A stretch of 64,000 nucleotides of DNA from Rhizobium sp. P38BS-XIX (GCF_012641435.1 NZ_JABAIJ010000008.1:248001-312000); one strand, 5' to 3'. Positions 44,378 to 53,540 are shown, counted from the stretch's first letter. Program-made: numbers and translations. Notes: generated by a model not told the origin, from the sequence alone.

Positions 44378-45394
44378 TTGCCTGATCTATCTGAAGCCAT
44401 GATGCTTGTTACGATTGCGAACAAGGAAAACGATCTGTCGCTCCTGGACGACAAGCTGCACATGGACGACCGAGGCTTGCCGATCCGCTTTGGGATGACG
44501 TCGGAATTCATGTTCAACAGCTACGGTAAGCTCGAGGATCGAGAAACGACGGTTCGGCTGGCGGAAGACTACTATAATGCGGCCTCGCCGCATCCGAACG
44601 TGTTCGTTCAGGAGGACGATGTCTTCACGCTCAAGTCCGTCAGCGATATTCGTCGTCGGCTGACGACCAGCCGCTCGGACGATGCGACCGTTGGTGAGCT
44701 CAGCGAGGAGATGACCGATCCTGAACGGACGCTGAGCTTTTACATCAAGCATCAGGCGCCTGATGAAAATACGTTGATTCCGAGTTATCGGAAATTTTCA
44801 TGCCTCGTCGATGGGCAAAATTACCGCAGCAGCGGCAGCCTCACCTACACCAATCGCTACAGTGACCTGCTCGACAAACCGGATGCATTCATAGACAATT
44901 TCAAGAAGACGTGTGAAGCGCTGAACATATTTTACGCGGTCTCAGGCTGCTCATTACTGGTGTTCACCTACACCAACGCCAGGATGCACACCATGTATCC
45001 GCTGTATCGACGCTTTCCGGGCTTGCTCTATGCGGACTCCGGGGGGCTTACGTCCGATACCAAACGCCGTGACGACATCATCCGCGACGTGAACTGGCTG
45101 ACCGCGATCAATGATGCGAATGTCACGCGGCTAGGTGGGCTCGAAGTGATACGGGCGCAATTGAGCGAAAATATCGTCCTGCACCCTTACAATGGCGGCG
45201 TTGTCTTCCAGGCAGGACCGAAGCCCCGCATGGGTGACGTGAATTATGGCGATGTGCCGGAGGCCTATAAGGAGATCAACGCCGCCCTGAAGCCTATTCG
45301 CTTCAAGGATTACACAGCTCCCTATTATCTTTCCGTTCCCGATGATGTGAACCGCAGGGAAGCGACCGAAGCCTGGATCAGCCGGTTCGATTGA
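44378..45394 (+). CDS. DUF3396 T6SS immunity protein
   Basis: 338 residues from a TTG at 44378 that has GAAGGGGG 5 nt upstream; an earlier TTG at 44348 and ATG at 44399 are alternatives. The C-terminal half matches the DUF3396 'type VI immunity' family: YPLYRRFPGLLYADSGG, DVNWLTAINDANVTRLGG and NGGVVFQAGPKPRMGDVN. It would protect the producer from the effector encoded just upstream. The effector-then-immunity order on one transcript is the usual arrangement. Confidence 0.85.
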   Translation: MPDLSEAMMLVTIANKENDLSLLDDKLHMDDRGLPIRFGMTSEFMFNSYGKLEDRETTVRLAEDYYNAASPHPNVFVQEDDVFTLKSVSDIRRRLTTSRSDDATVGELSEEMTDPERTLSFYIKHQAPDENTLIPSYRKFSCLVDGQNYRSSGSLTYTNRYSDLLDKPDAFIDNFKKTCEALNIFYAVSGCSLLVFTYTNARMHTMYPLYRRFPGLLYADSGGLTSDTKRRDDIIRDVNWLTAINDANVTRLGGLEVIRAQLSENIVLHPYNGGVVFQAGPKPRMGDVNYGDVPEAYKEINAALKPIRFKDYTAPYYLSVPDDVNRREATEAWISRFD

Positions 45395-45530
45395 TCCACC
45401 GGCTTCTAATGGAGGCGAGACTATCGCCCCCATGAACGCCCGCGCGAGGTCCAGATATGGATTTGGTGGATCGAAACGCTTACGCGCGCTGCACAATCCG
45501 TCATTCGAGTTTTCATGCGTAAAGACGGCG

Positions 45531-45562
45531 GCGCCGGAGACCGTCGGTCATTTCTCCGGCGC
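45531..45562 (-). terminator. Terminator of the DUF4139 gene
   Basis: 10-bp perfect stem GCGCCGGAGA/TCTCCGGCGC with a 12-nt loop, 9 nt past the stop at 45572, followed on the minus strand by TCTTTACG. It also lies between convergent transcripts. Confidence 0.6.
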
Positions 45563-45571
45563 GGTCCTCTG

Positions 45572-47560
45572 CTAGAACGTCCTGATGATGCCCTCGACCT
45601 TCGATGTATATTTGGCCAGCGTTTCGCGCATCTCGCTTTGTGACGCTTCGTTCTGATCGATCTTCTTCTCGATCTCTGAGAGTTTGCGCACATAGTCCTT
45701 TTGCTGATCGCTGCCTGCGGGCATCACTTTGAGGTTCTCGCGGGTCCTTTCCTGGCTCGCCTGCAGAGCATCATGCTCCGCCGTCGCGCGGTCCAGCTGC
45801 TGCCTCATCTCTGATTCATCCTGTTTGGCTTTCGAAAGCTCGCTGAGCTTGCCCTTGATTTTGGGGTCGAGCGCGGAGGAAGACCATTGCGCGAGATCCG
45901 CCTCGTCCAGATCGGCAAGTTGATAGGATTCGGCGCCGGCGTGGGTCATAACCGCCTTGACCTCCTTCGTTTCGCCTTTCCCGACTTTGACCTTCAGCCG
46001 GTAGTCGGTCGCGCTTTCGCTTTTTAGATCAGGCGATGCAAATTCCCATCCATCGCGTTTGGGATGTTCGATCACAACGGTTCGCTCGCCGTCGGCTGCG
46101 CCGTGGATGACATAAGTGGTGTCGTCATGCGTGATATTCTTGGTCGTCAGCACACCGTCCACGACCCTGATTTCGACGGTCTTGATGTCGCTATCCGATG
46201 TGGCGTCGACGGTGACTTTCTTATCGAGCGCAAAGCTCGACATCCGCGTGTCGCCGCTTGGCAAGCCGGCAAGATTTGAATCGCCGACGTAGCCACCCTT
46301 GTCGTCGTAGACGGTTAGGATTCCACCCGGAAGGCTCACGCCGGTCGAATTTTCAAGAGATACCGCCGAGATCGGATGGCTGTCGCCACGGTCCGGCCGG
46401 TAGAGCGAAACGAGCTCGGCCGAAACCTCCTTGTCGACGATGGGAACGGACACCGTGTCGCCGTTGCGGATATCGTAGGTGTCGTTGAGATTGAAGGTGG
46501 CCGAAATATCTCCCTCTGATGATACTGCAGATTGCGCATAGGACATTGCCGGCGCTGGAGCCGCCTCGGCAATCGGTGCACTCAGTTTACGAGGCACGGC
46601 CCTTGCATCCATCATCGCACCACCGGCCGGCTCGTCGGCTTCGTTCATTTTGGCGAAGCGCGCTCTGTCTCCAGAATCCGCCTTGGGGATACCGACATTG
46701 TCAACGCTTACAGGCAGCTCATCGCGGTTTTTCCAGTAAAGGTCGTGGAGCCGCTGGGTCAGCGTCACGGGCGAGCTGGAGGTGAGAACCAGGTGGACGT
46801 CCTTCCAGTCCTCACCCGTGGCATTCTCGAGAACAGCCCATGACTGCAGCCTGGCTTTGCCGCCATTTTCGACGACAACACGATAGGCCGTCTTCCACAC
46901 GGGCGCTGCGACGACGTAGGAAAAATCGACCGCGCGCTTGCCTTCCCCGTCGACTTTGACCACGATATTGCGCGTCGTATCGGTCACGTTGCTTCCGACA
47001 ACCCCGATCGCCGATGCAATCTTTGCCCGAACCGCCGGATCATCGAATTTCACGGACGACGAGCCGTCCAGTTCATATCTGGCGATCTGGCCATCGTCCT
47101 GCAGGAGGTTGAGGAAGAAGGCTTCCTCGCCGTTTGCCCTTTTGTCCGTTTCGACGCCGAGGATCGTGCCTGCTCCCGTATTCTTCCCGCCGATCGTCAC
47201 CTTGGACCCCTTCAGCGTGGTCAGCAGTTTTGGAAGAGACGCAAGATCATCCGGCTTGAATGGAAGGCTCTTGAAAGTCTCCTCCAGCGGATTGGGGCCG
47301 GCGAGCGACAGGTCCTTCACGGTTCCCTTCGGATCGAACACCACGAGCGATTTCAGGATGTCGTTGACCTGATCGAGCGGCACTTCGATCCTGATCTCAC
47401 CGTTGCCGTCAAGCGAGGCCGTGCGTCGGATTTCGGCAAGACCTCCGGAGGATAAGGTAATCGACTTCACCGGAGAGTTCGTAAGGCCGTCGGCCAGAGA
47501 CGCCACCGGAGCAAGCATCGCAAGCGTCGCCACGGTCGATAACAGAAATCTGCTGGTCAT
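45572..47560 (-). CDS. Exported DUF4139-domain protein
   Basis: 662 residues with a signal peptide of about 23 (LLSTVATLAMLAPVASLADG). A beta-rich DUF4140/4139 region follows (SPVKSITLSSGGLAEIRRTA, VDFSYVVAAPVWKTAYRVVV, WAVLENATGEDWKDVHLVLTSS) and a long C-terminal coiled coil at about 565-655. ATG at 47560 has GAGAGGA 6 nt upstream; the frame to 47674 is not part of the protein. Family members are secreted or envelope proteins of unknown function. Single gene with its own terminator. Confidence 0.85.
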   Translation of the reverse strand: MTSRFLLSTVATLAMLAPVASLADGLTNSPVKSITLSSGGLAEIRRTASLDGNGEIRIEVPLDQVNDILKSLVVFDPKGTVKDLSLAGPNPLEETFKSLPFKPDDLASLPKLLTTLKGSKVTIGGKNTGAGTILGVETDKRANGEEAFFLNLLQDDGQIARYELDGSSSVKFDDPAVRAKIASAIGVVGSNVTDTTRNIVVKVDGEGKRAVDFSYVVAAPVWKTAYRVVVENGGKARLQSWAVLENATGEDWKDVHLVLTSSSPVTLTQRLHDLYWKNRDELPVSVDNVGIPKADSGDRARFAKMNEADEPAGGAMMDARAVPRKLSAPIAEAAPAPAMSYAQSAVSSEGDISATFNLNDTYDIRNGDTVSVPIVDKEVSAELVSLYRPDRGDSHPISAVSLENSTGVSLPGGILTVYDDKGGYVGDSNLAGLPSGDTRMSSFALDKKVTVDATSDSDIKTVEIRVVDGVLTTKNITHDDTTYVIHGAADGERTVVIEHPKRDGWEFASPDLKSESATDYRLKVKVGKGETKEVKAVMTHAGAESYQLADLDEADLAQWSSSALDPKIKGKLSELSKAKQDESEMRQQLDRATAEHDALQASQERTRENLKVMPAGSDQQKDYVRKLSEIEKKIDQNEASQSEMRETLAKYTSKVEGIIRTF

Positions 47561-47736
47561 ATGTGTCCTCTCAAAAAGAAAGGGAGGGTTGAAACCTCCC
47601 CTGAACATCGCCCCTAGGTGGATTGTAAACCGAGTTCGCGATCCTGGTCCACAGGACATCGATCCTGTCGCCACATGACTCTATCGTTCGAAGAAGGCTG
47701 GAAGAGGTCGGCTGATCGATGAAACCGGCAATCTGC

Positions 47737-48504
47737 TTATCGCAGCAGCCCGAGCCGCATGGCGATCGCGATAGCATTCGGCGTATTTCTTGCTTCGAGC
47801 TTGGCGCGCACCGAGCGCAGATGCTTGTTCGCGCCATGGCCTGAAATGCCCATGCGAACGGCAATCTCATTCTCTCTCAAGCCATCGGCTGCCAGTTGCA
47901 GGGCGCGACGCTCGCGTGGCGTCACTCCCATCGATGGCGGGTTACGGTCCAACTCTTTGAGCTGTAACGCCCGATCGACGGCGATGCTTGCCAGCAGCGT
48001 CACACGATCACGATCGCGATCATCCATCTCAAGATGAGCGCCACTGATCGAAAAGCCGATCGTTGCGCCATCCGGTGTCTGCAACCCAAAGGTAAAACCG
48101 TCTTCCAAGCCGAAGTCCCTGGCTTCCCCCATGATGCGCGTGGCCTCGGAAGGCAGGCGCCGCAATGCCATATCCCTCCAGAAGAAAGGCAAATGCTTTT
48201 CTCTCACCATCCGTATCGTCGGATCGTGATAGACATAGCCGCTGCGGAAATAGTGGGAGACCCACTCACTTGGCCAGGCGCCAAGAATGATGTGATCCAG
48301 CTGCCGGCGCCGCTCCAATCCAAACTTCGGAAACGATCCTGCCAAAACATGCGTTGCGCCGAACCGTCCGATATAGCGCATGACCTGCTGCAGAATATCT
48401 GCCTCGGTCTGCGTATCCTCCATGATCGATATGAATTCCATCGCTTCTTTTAGAATTTGGGGCTGGTTGAACTGATCGAAACTCGACCAGATATCGCTTG
48501 GCAT
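47737..48504 (-). CDS. LuxR-type quorum-sensing regulator (autoinducer-binding)
   Basis: 255 residues. N-terminal autoinducer-binding domain at about 20-165 with the conserved aromatics and acids (WPSEWVSHYFRSGYVYHDPTI, DGFTFGLQTPDGATIGFS) and a C-terminal LuxR HTH at 190-255 (VTPRERRALQLAADGLRENEIA, RAKLEARNTPNAIA). Downstream of the AHL synthase on the same strand, 215 nt away. It is the second LuxR of the locus. Confidence 0.9.
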   Translation of the reverse strand: MPSDIWSSFDQFNQPQILKEAMEFISIMEDTQTEADILQQVMRYIGRFGATHVLAGSFPKFGLERRRQLDHIILGAWPSEWVSHYFRSGYVYHDPTIRMVREKHLPFFWRDMALRRLPSEATRIMGEARDFGLEDGFTFGLQTPDGATIGFSISGAHLEMDDRDRDRVTLLASIAVDRALQLKELDRNPPSMGVTPRERRALQLAADGLRENEIAVRMGISGHGANKHLRSVRAKLEARNTPNAIAIAMRLGLLR

Positions 48505-48719
48505 TTGGAATTCGCCTTATCATGGACTGGCATTTGCCTCTCCAAAATTACGCGATCCTAATATTTGCACAAGTAGGTTCGGCTCGAATCCGTGTCGACA
48601 TCGGGCGTCACGTCCGGGTTTCGAATTATGCTGGCGGAATCCCGCAACCAGGCCCCAATGCGCTTTGCCAAGCGATGAAGAGAGGCTGCGGGATAGGCCG
48701 TCGATTGCGAGATGAACCA

Positions 48720-49319
48720 CTACGCAGCGCGGCGGCGAAGCTCCGTCTTGACAGAACGAAGCTTGGCCAAAGTCCGCTGATCGAATGAGGCTGTGACCGC
48801 CACGACGTCTTCTCCGGACACCGTCTGCGGCAATCCGAGCGCGCTCACCTTGAAGTGAAGCTGCAGAAGACGCAGGATCCATAGCGGCTGCATTTCGATG
48901 ATGACCGTGTCGATATTGTTGGCCATCCCCCATTCGACAAAGCCGGACAGCAGCGCATTGGACACGGCGCTCAGGCCCCGGCCGTGCTCGCGATAGCTAG
49001 GGGCGACGCAATAGCGCGTCCACTCCCAGATATTCGCGCCGATCGGCCTTTCCTGCTCGCAAAGCTGCGGCAAGACCTCGGACAGCAAATGCGGCCGTGT
49101 CGAGGGCAGCATCCGCTGGTATCCCAAAACCTCACCCTGATCGATGAAGAGCATGTGGATTGCGTCTGCGGTGTCGAACTGGTCGACCTCTCGTCCATCG
49201 GCACGCGCAAGATCGGTCCACTTGCGCTCTTCGACAAAGACACGATGTCGCAACCGAAAAGCCTGATCCATTTCCTCACGATATTCGTGGATGTTCTGGG
49301 CATTGATGACATGAAGCAT
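48720..49319 (-). CDS. Acyl-homoserine-lactone synthase (LuxI family)
   Basis: 199 residues. Makes AHL signals from S-adenosylmethionine and acyl-ACP. Invariant residues are present: Arg-26, Phe-28 and Trp-34 in RHRVFVEERKW, Asp-46 and Asp-49 in EVDQFD, Arg-69 in YQRMLPS, Glu-99 and Arg-102 in WEWTR. ATG at 49319 follows AGGAGAT at 8 nt; the longer frame to 49466 overlaps the upstream luxR and is rejected. A lux-box-like palindrome is 53 nt upstream. Acyl chain length cannot be read. Confidence 0.92.
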   Translation of the reverse strand: MLHVINAQNIHEYREEMDQAFRLRHRVFVEERKWTDLARADGREVDQFDTADAIHMLFIDQGEVLGYQRMLPSTRPHLLSEVLPQLCEQERPIGANIWEWTRYCVAPSYREHGRGLSAVSNALLSGFVEWGMANNIDTVIIEMQPLWILRLLQLHFKVSALGLPQTVSGEDVVAVTASFDQRTLAKLRSVKTELRRRAA

Positions 49320-49371
49320 GACGATGATCTCCTGTTGCGGCATCATCATCGATCCGCTGATGCACCGACAC

Positions 49372-49391
49372 AGGTACGGAAAAGCGTACCT
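49372..49391. promoter_or_regulatory. Lux-box-like 20-bp palindrome upstream of luxI
   Basis: AGGTACG-N6-CGTACCT, perfect 7-bp arms, total 20 bp, the size of a lux box. It ends on the first base of the stop codon of the upstream luxR (49391) and lies 53 nt before the luxI start, fitting LuxR-AHL activation of the synthase gene. Confidence 0.65.
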
Positions 49392-50155
49392 TATGAAATC
49401 ACGCCTTTTCTCAGCGCCGTCGCGATCGCATGATTGGTATTGCGCGAACTCAGCTTGTCGCGGCAAGACCGCATATATTTATCGATCGCATGGCTCGTGA
49501 TGCCCAGGCGGTCCGCAATCTGCCATTCCTTCCATCCTTCGGCCGCAAGCTGAAGCACCTCTCGCTCTCTTGCCGTGAGCTTTAGCTCCGCGCCATTCTG
49601 CAGCATCCTGCGGAACTGCAGGCCGCGATAGACGGCAAAGCGGGCGATTACGCCGAGGCTTCGCTTCCGTTCCGGCGATAATTCGAGCCGTTCGCCCGCA
49701 ATGGAAAAGCCGACGTTCTCGTAGCCGAAACTGGGAATGGTCATGGTGTAGCCGCTGGACAATCCGAACTCCCCGGCTTCACCCATGATCGATATTCCTG
49801 ATTTAAGCCTCGTGACTTCACCGTCGCTCCAGGTGAAGTTTTCCAGCCCTTCCCGGACCAATTTGATTGTCGGATCCTTGAAGAGATAATCCATGGAAAA
49901 ATAGCGCGCCGACCAATCGTTCGGCCAGGCGTTCAGCAGCACATGTCCCAGCTGCTGGCGCTTGGTGGCACCTAACTGCGGCATGGTTCCGACGAGCACA
50001 TTGGTGGCGCCAAATGGCTGCACATAACGAATGAGCACGTCGACCAGCTCCTGCTGCGTCGTCGCCTCCTCCAATTCTGTCAGGAAGTACTGTATTTCTT
50101 CGGTGGGGCGGCGGGGAAATATTGGTTTTCCCGGTAATATCCAGTGTTTTGACAT
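49391..50155 (-). CDS. LuxR-type quorum-sensing regulator
   Basis: 254 residues from the ATG at 50155, which has AAGGA 5 nt upstream; the frame to 50197 would cross the palindromic leader. Autoinducer-binding domain at about 25-165 (WPNDWSARYFSMDYLFKDPTI, SGYTMTIPSFGYENVGFS) and LuxR HTH at 190-254 (LTAREREVLQLAAEGWKEWQIA). 71 nt upstream of luxI and the likely direct partner of it. Similar in layout to the LuxR at 47737, suggesting an old duplication. Confidence 0.9.
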   Translation of the reverse strand: MSKHWILPGKPIFPRRPTEEIQYFLTELEEATTQQELVDVLIRYVQPFGATNVLVGTMPQLGATKRQQLGHVLLNAWPNDWSARYFSMDYLFKDPTIKLVREGLENFTWSDGEVTRLKSGISIMGEAGEFGLSSGYTMTIPSFGYENVGFSIAGERLELSPERKRSLGVIARFAVYRGLQFRRMLQNGAELKLTAREREVLQLAAEGWKEWQIADRLGITSHAIDKYMRSCRDKLSSRNTNHAIATALRKGVIS

Positions 50156-50479
50156 GATGTCCTTCTCTAGAGTTGCTTCCCAAGGGAATAACTGCATCCC
50201 TGGGGTGTCTAGAGAGAGACTTGCGATCCAGATATATTTTCAGCTGAAGCATAACCAAAGAATTACGCGATTTTATCTCCCGGTCTTCGGGTGTGCTTTG
50301 GACAAGGGAGGCTGACGATTTCGTTGAAGGGCGCGACGGCGCAAGGGCAGCCGCTGAAAAGCCGACCTCAAGGCGAAATTCTGGATTTTACCATTAGATC
50401 TATGGGTATGATCGCCGCTCGCGGTTATGTATACGAATTAGCTAACAAACAACAGAAGCCGTTCTCTCAGGAGTAAAGA
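50156..50479. other. Regulatory gap upstream of luxR; nested palindromes
   Basis: 324 nt between divergent genes. Next to the luxR start, 50164-50215 holds nested inverted repeats: outer TCTCTAGA/TCTAGAGA and inner CCCAAGGGA/TCCCTGGGG (8 of 9 matched, 9-nt centre). The rest is AT-richer towards 50400-50460 and ends with CAGGAG before the SnoaL-like gene. No gene seen. Confidence 0.45.
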
Positions 50480-50848
50480 ATGCTTCCTGACGATCACATG
50501 AGGCTCTACCAGGAAAAGATCAACCGTCGCGAGTTCGATGACATAGCGCCTCTGATCGCCATGGATGCCATTTTCTGGGTCACGAATGATACGTTTTGCG
50601 GGATCAAGGCCATACGCAAAGCCTTCGAGACGACATGGCAGAAATTCAACAGCACCAATTATTGGTTCGAAGACCTGATCTGGATTGCTGAGAACGAAAG
50701 CATCGCCAGCTGTGTCTACCGGTTTCGCTGGAAGGCCAGCATGGCCGGCGCAGTCTTCGAAGGTCAGGGACGCGGCTCGAGTGTCCTGCGCAAGGAAGGC
50801 CCTCGGTGGCAGATCGTCCACGAGCACCTCGGGCGGTTGCCGAGCTGA
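50480..50848 (+). CDS. SnoaL/NTF2-like protein
   Basis: 122 residues of the NTF2-like cone fold: helices MRLYQEKINRREFDDIAPLIA, strand AIFWVTNDTFCGIKAIRKAFE, and strands at RFRWKASMAGAVFEGQGRGSSVL and WQIVHEHLGRLP. SnoaL/YybH-type members bind small hydrophobic molecules or act as isomerases; no catalytic residue is certain. CAGGAG precedes the ATG by 8 nt. Single gene. Confidence 0.75.
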   Translation: MLPDDHMRLYQEKINRREFDDIAPLIAMDAIFWVTNDTFCGIKAIRKAFETTWQKFNSTNYWFEDLIWIAENESIASCVYRFRWKASMAGAVFEGQGRGSSVLRKEGPRWQIVHEHLGRLPS

Positions 50849-50917
50849 GGAGATCTTCAAGCGGCTCGCTTGAGCGAAGAATATTCGCAACCGGTTTTGC
50901 AGTTGTACGAAATCACG

Positions 50918-50951
50918 GACACCGGGGCGCCTTGCGGAGCGCCCCGGTGTC
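50918..50951 (-). terminator. Terminator between SnoaL-like and YceI genes
   Basis: 13-bp perfect stem GACACCGGGGCGC/GCGCCCCGGTGTC with an 8-nt loop, 8 nt past the YceI stop at 50960. It can also stop transcripts from the convergent gene at 50480. Confidence 0.65.
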
Positions 50952-50959
50952 ATCAGGCA

Positions 50960-51532
50960 TTACTTGGCTGCGTGCGCTTCCGTGGAGATATCGACGCTCA
51001 GTTCGTCGCCGATGTAGGGAAGATAGGTCTTGATGCCGAAATCCGAGCGCTTGAACGTCGCCGTGGCATCGAAGCCGACAGCGTCATCCTTGGTCATCGG
51101 ATGAACGCCCGCCTTGTTGAAGGTGACGTTGAGGGTCACCGGCTTGGAAACGCCGCGGATGGTCAGATCGCCAACGATCGTGCCGTGGGTGTCGTCGGTC
51201 TTGGTGAAGGTCTTGCCGACGTAGGTGATCGTCGCAAATTCTGCGGTGTCGAGCCAGTCGGCGCCCTTGAGGTCGGCGTCACGCTGGCTGGAAATCGTGT
51301 TCAGGCTGTCGGCCTGGATCGTGACGTTGAGCTTGGAAGCGCCGACGTTTGCGGGATCGAAGCTCAGCGTGCCCGCAACATTGCCGAAAATGCCGAGGAC
51401 ATGCGAGAAGCCGACGTGGTCGATCTTGAACGCAACATGGGTGTGCGTCGGGTCGATCGTGTAATCGGCAGCGAAAGCCGGGGCAGCAAACATGGAGGCG
51501 GCCAGAGACGCCAGAAGAAGCTTTCTGTTCAT
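50960..51532 (-). CDS. YceI-family periplasmic lipid-binding protein
   Basis: 190 residues with a signal peptide of about 21 (LLLASLAASMFAAPAFAADY). The mature part is the YceI lipocalin-like barrel: YTIDPTHTHVAFKIDHVGFS, GTLSFDPANVGASKLNVTI, TITYVGKTF, GDLTIRGVSKPVTL. These bind isoprenoid-type lipids in the periplasm. Preceded by a membrane protein gene 25 nt upstream on the same strand. Confidence 0.9.
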   Translation of the reverse strand: MNRKLLLASLAASMFAAPAFAADYTIDPTHTHVAFKIDHVGFSHVLGIFGNVAGTLSFDPANVGASKLNVTIQADSLNTISSQRDADLKGADWLDTAEFATITYVGKTFTKTDDTHGTIVGDLTIRGVSKPVTLNVTFNKAGVHPMTKDDAVGFDATATFKRSDFGIKTYLPYIGDELSVDISTEAHAAK

Positions 51533-51557
51533 TCGATTTATCCTTTGGTGAGGGGGA

Positions 51558-52436
51558 TTAGGGATGGAATGCGTCGGCGTGGCGCAGATAGGCGAGAACC
51601 ACGACGACCAGGCTTGGAATGAGTGTTGCCAGTCCGCTGACGAGCTGGCTGAGGCGCATGGAGCGGCTCTGCAACGAGGGAAGCAGGAGGCCAGCCAGCT
51701 GTCCGAAAACCAGAGAAAAGCAGAGCAGCAGCAGAAGCAGGAAATCCATCTTGCCGTTGATCAGCGTAACGCTGTCATTCAGTGCCAGAATGCCGCCCAG
51801 CCCCGCCAGAACGCCGGTCCAGCCAAGCGTCATCGACGGAAATACGTATGTGACGAGCCCAAGACCTCCGAGACCGGCGGCAAATCCGGCCATCAAGCCT
51901 AGACCGGTGGAAGAACCACCAACGAGGGCGATCGGTGCGTATCCGACGGCGAGCGCAAGCAGGATCGCGATGGTCGCGACCGGACCGCGACTTGCACTGA
52001 CGGGGGCGGAATCGACAGACCGCGTCCACAGCAATGCCGCGGCCCCCGCAACGATGAGGATGATCGCAACAACCGCCAGCCCGAGATCAAGCGCGGTCGT
52101 CAGCCGAACATAGCCGATCCAGAAGATGAGCAAGGCAGGCACGATCACGGCGCAGGTTGCAGCCACGCGGCGGCTTTTCAAACCGTAATCGAAAACGAGA
52201 CCGAGTATGGCGAGAGCGGCGACCGAATAGAACACCTTTCCCGTGGAAGCGATCGGAGGGAAATCCGGGATCGCGCCGTATGCGAGATAATAGCTTCCCA
52301 AAAAGATCGCCGCGGGCGTCAGGCGGCCGATCGGCGCGAAGAAGCGCCCGACGACGCCGCCAACAAGGCCGATCGCTAGCCCGAAAACCACCATCATCAC
52401 GATAGGATTGTCGAATATGGTGGTGGTATCAGGCAT
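51558..52436 (-). CDS. Multi-pass membrane protein, unknown function
   Basis: About 292 residues, with eight to nine hydrophobic segments (for example IVMMVVFGLAIGLVGGVVG and LLLLLLCFSLVFGQLAGLLL). No transporter motif recognised. ATG at 52436 is used; a GTG at 52448 is an alternative and neither has a strong ribosome site. Probably co-transcribed with the YceI gene, suggesting an envelope role. Divergent from a LysR gene, which may regulate both. Confidence 0.7.
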   Translation of the reverse strand: MPDTTTIFDNPIVMMVVFGLAIGLVGGVVGRFFAPIGRLTPAAIFLGSYYLAYGAIPDFPPIASTGKVFYSVAALAILGLVFDYGLKSRRVAATCAVIVPALLIFWIGYVRLTTALDLGLAVVAIILIVAGAAALLWTRSVDSAPVSASRGPVATIAILLALAVGYAPIALVGGSSTGLGLMAGFAAGLGGLGLVTYVFPSMTLGWTGVLAGLGGILALNDSVTLINGKMDFLLLLLLCFSLVFGQLAGLLLPSLQSRSMRLSQLVSGLATLIPSLVVVVLAYLRHADAFHP

Positions 52437-52598
52437 GATGATCGTCACTCGATAAAATTCATAAAATTGCGGATGCTACACGGCATGAATGCGTTGCGGC
52501 CAAGCGCCGCATGCGCATCTTTGGGGAAAGTGAACTTTTCGCGTTTATTGATCAACGAGCCTTCTGTTGAAGAACCATTTCCTATAAGTTGATGATCC

Positions 52599-53540
52599 AT
52601 GGACACATTGACGAGCATTCGCGCTTTCGCCGCGGTCGCGGAATTCAAGAACTTTACCGCCGCCGCTGCGCGGCTGAGCCTTTCCCCGGCCATGGTGAGC
52701 AAGCATGTCATGCATCTGGAAGGACGGTTGGGAACACGCTTGCTCAACAGAACGAGCCGGCGTGTCAGCATCACCGAGAGCGGCCTGCTATATTTCAACT
52801 ATGCCAAGCAAATGCTTGATGGGCTCGATGAGGTTGAGGCAGCCGTCAGCAACGTGACCGTCCTGCCGCGCGGAACTCTCAAGCTCAGCGCACCGGTTTG
52901 GGTGGCAAACACGCTCATGGCCCGGGCCTTCGCGGATTACCACCGCCGCTACCCGGACGTGTGTCTCGACATTGATTTGAGCGGCCGTATCGTCAATCTG
53001 GTCGACGAAGGTTTCGATCTTGCCCTGCGCGCAACGGCGCCGGAGCGCCTCGATGCCAGTCTGATCGCGCGGCCGATCACGCAAGTGGCCTTTCATCTGG
53101 TGGCGTCCCCCGCCTATCTGTCGCGGCGCCCGCGCCCACAGCAGCAAGCAGACCTGAAAGGCCACTCCTTCCTGCGCTACAGTGGGCTCAGCGTTAAGGA
53201 CAGCCTCATCGTCAACAGCCCCGAGGGTTACGACAAACTCGACTTCCGCACGGTGATGCAGAGCGAAAACGAGATCATCCTGCATCAGGCCGCGCTGGAA
53301 GGAATGGGACTGACGTTGCTGCCGACCTGGATGACACAGGAGGATATTGCCGGCGGTCGACTGGAGGTCGTGCTTCCCGATGTCGCAATGTTCAATATCG
53401 GCCTGTACGCCGTTTACCCGAGCCGAAAATTTCTCTCTGCCAAGGTCCGCACCTTCATCGATTTCATGGCGGCGCAGGACGCGCTTCGGGCCGATGCAAA
53501 AGAAACGGCGCCGCGCGATGGGCATGGCATCATATTCTGA
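52599..53540 (+). CDS. LysR-family transcriptional regulator
   Basis: 313 residues. HTH at 1-60 (LTSIRAFAAVAEFKNFTAAA, SPAMVSKHVMHLEGRLGTRL), effector domain of the CrgA-like subgroup (GTLKLSAPVWVANTLMARAF, GFDLALRATAPERLDASL). Divergent from the membrane protein/YceI pair with about 160 nt between starts, which makes them its likely target. Confidence 0.9.
   Translation: MDTLTSIRAFAAVAEFKNFTAAAARLSLSPAMVSKHVMHLEGRLGTRLLNRTSRRVSITESGLLYFNYAKQMLDGLDEVEAAVSNVTVLPRGTLKLSAPVWVANTLMARAFADYHRRYPDVCLDIDLSGRIVNLVDEGFDLALRATAPERLDASLIARPITQVAFHLVASPAYLSRRPRPQQQADLKGHSFLRYSGLSVKDSLIVNSPEGYDKLDFRTVMQSENEIILHQAALEGMGLTLLPTWMTQEDIAGGRLEVVLPDVAMFNIGLYAVYPSRKFLSAKVRTFIDFMAAQDALRADAKETAPRDGHGIIF

Noticed and set aside
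49320..49466. Longer N-terminus for the AHL synthase
   Set aside because: Overlaps the upstream luxR and the lux-box palindrome, and the LuxI family begins at the Met with the AGGAGAT site.
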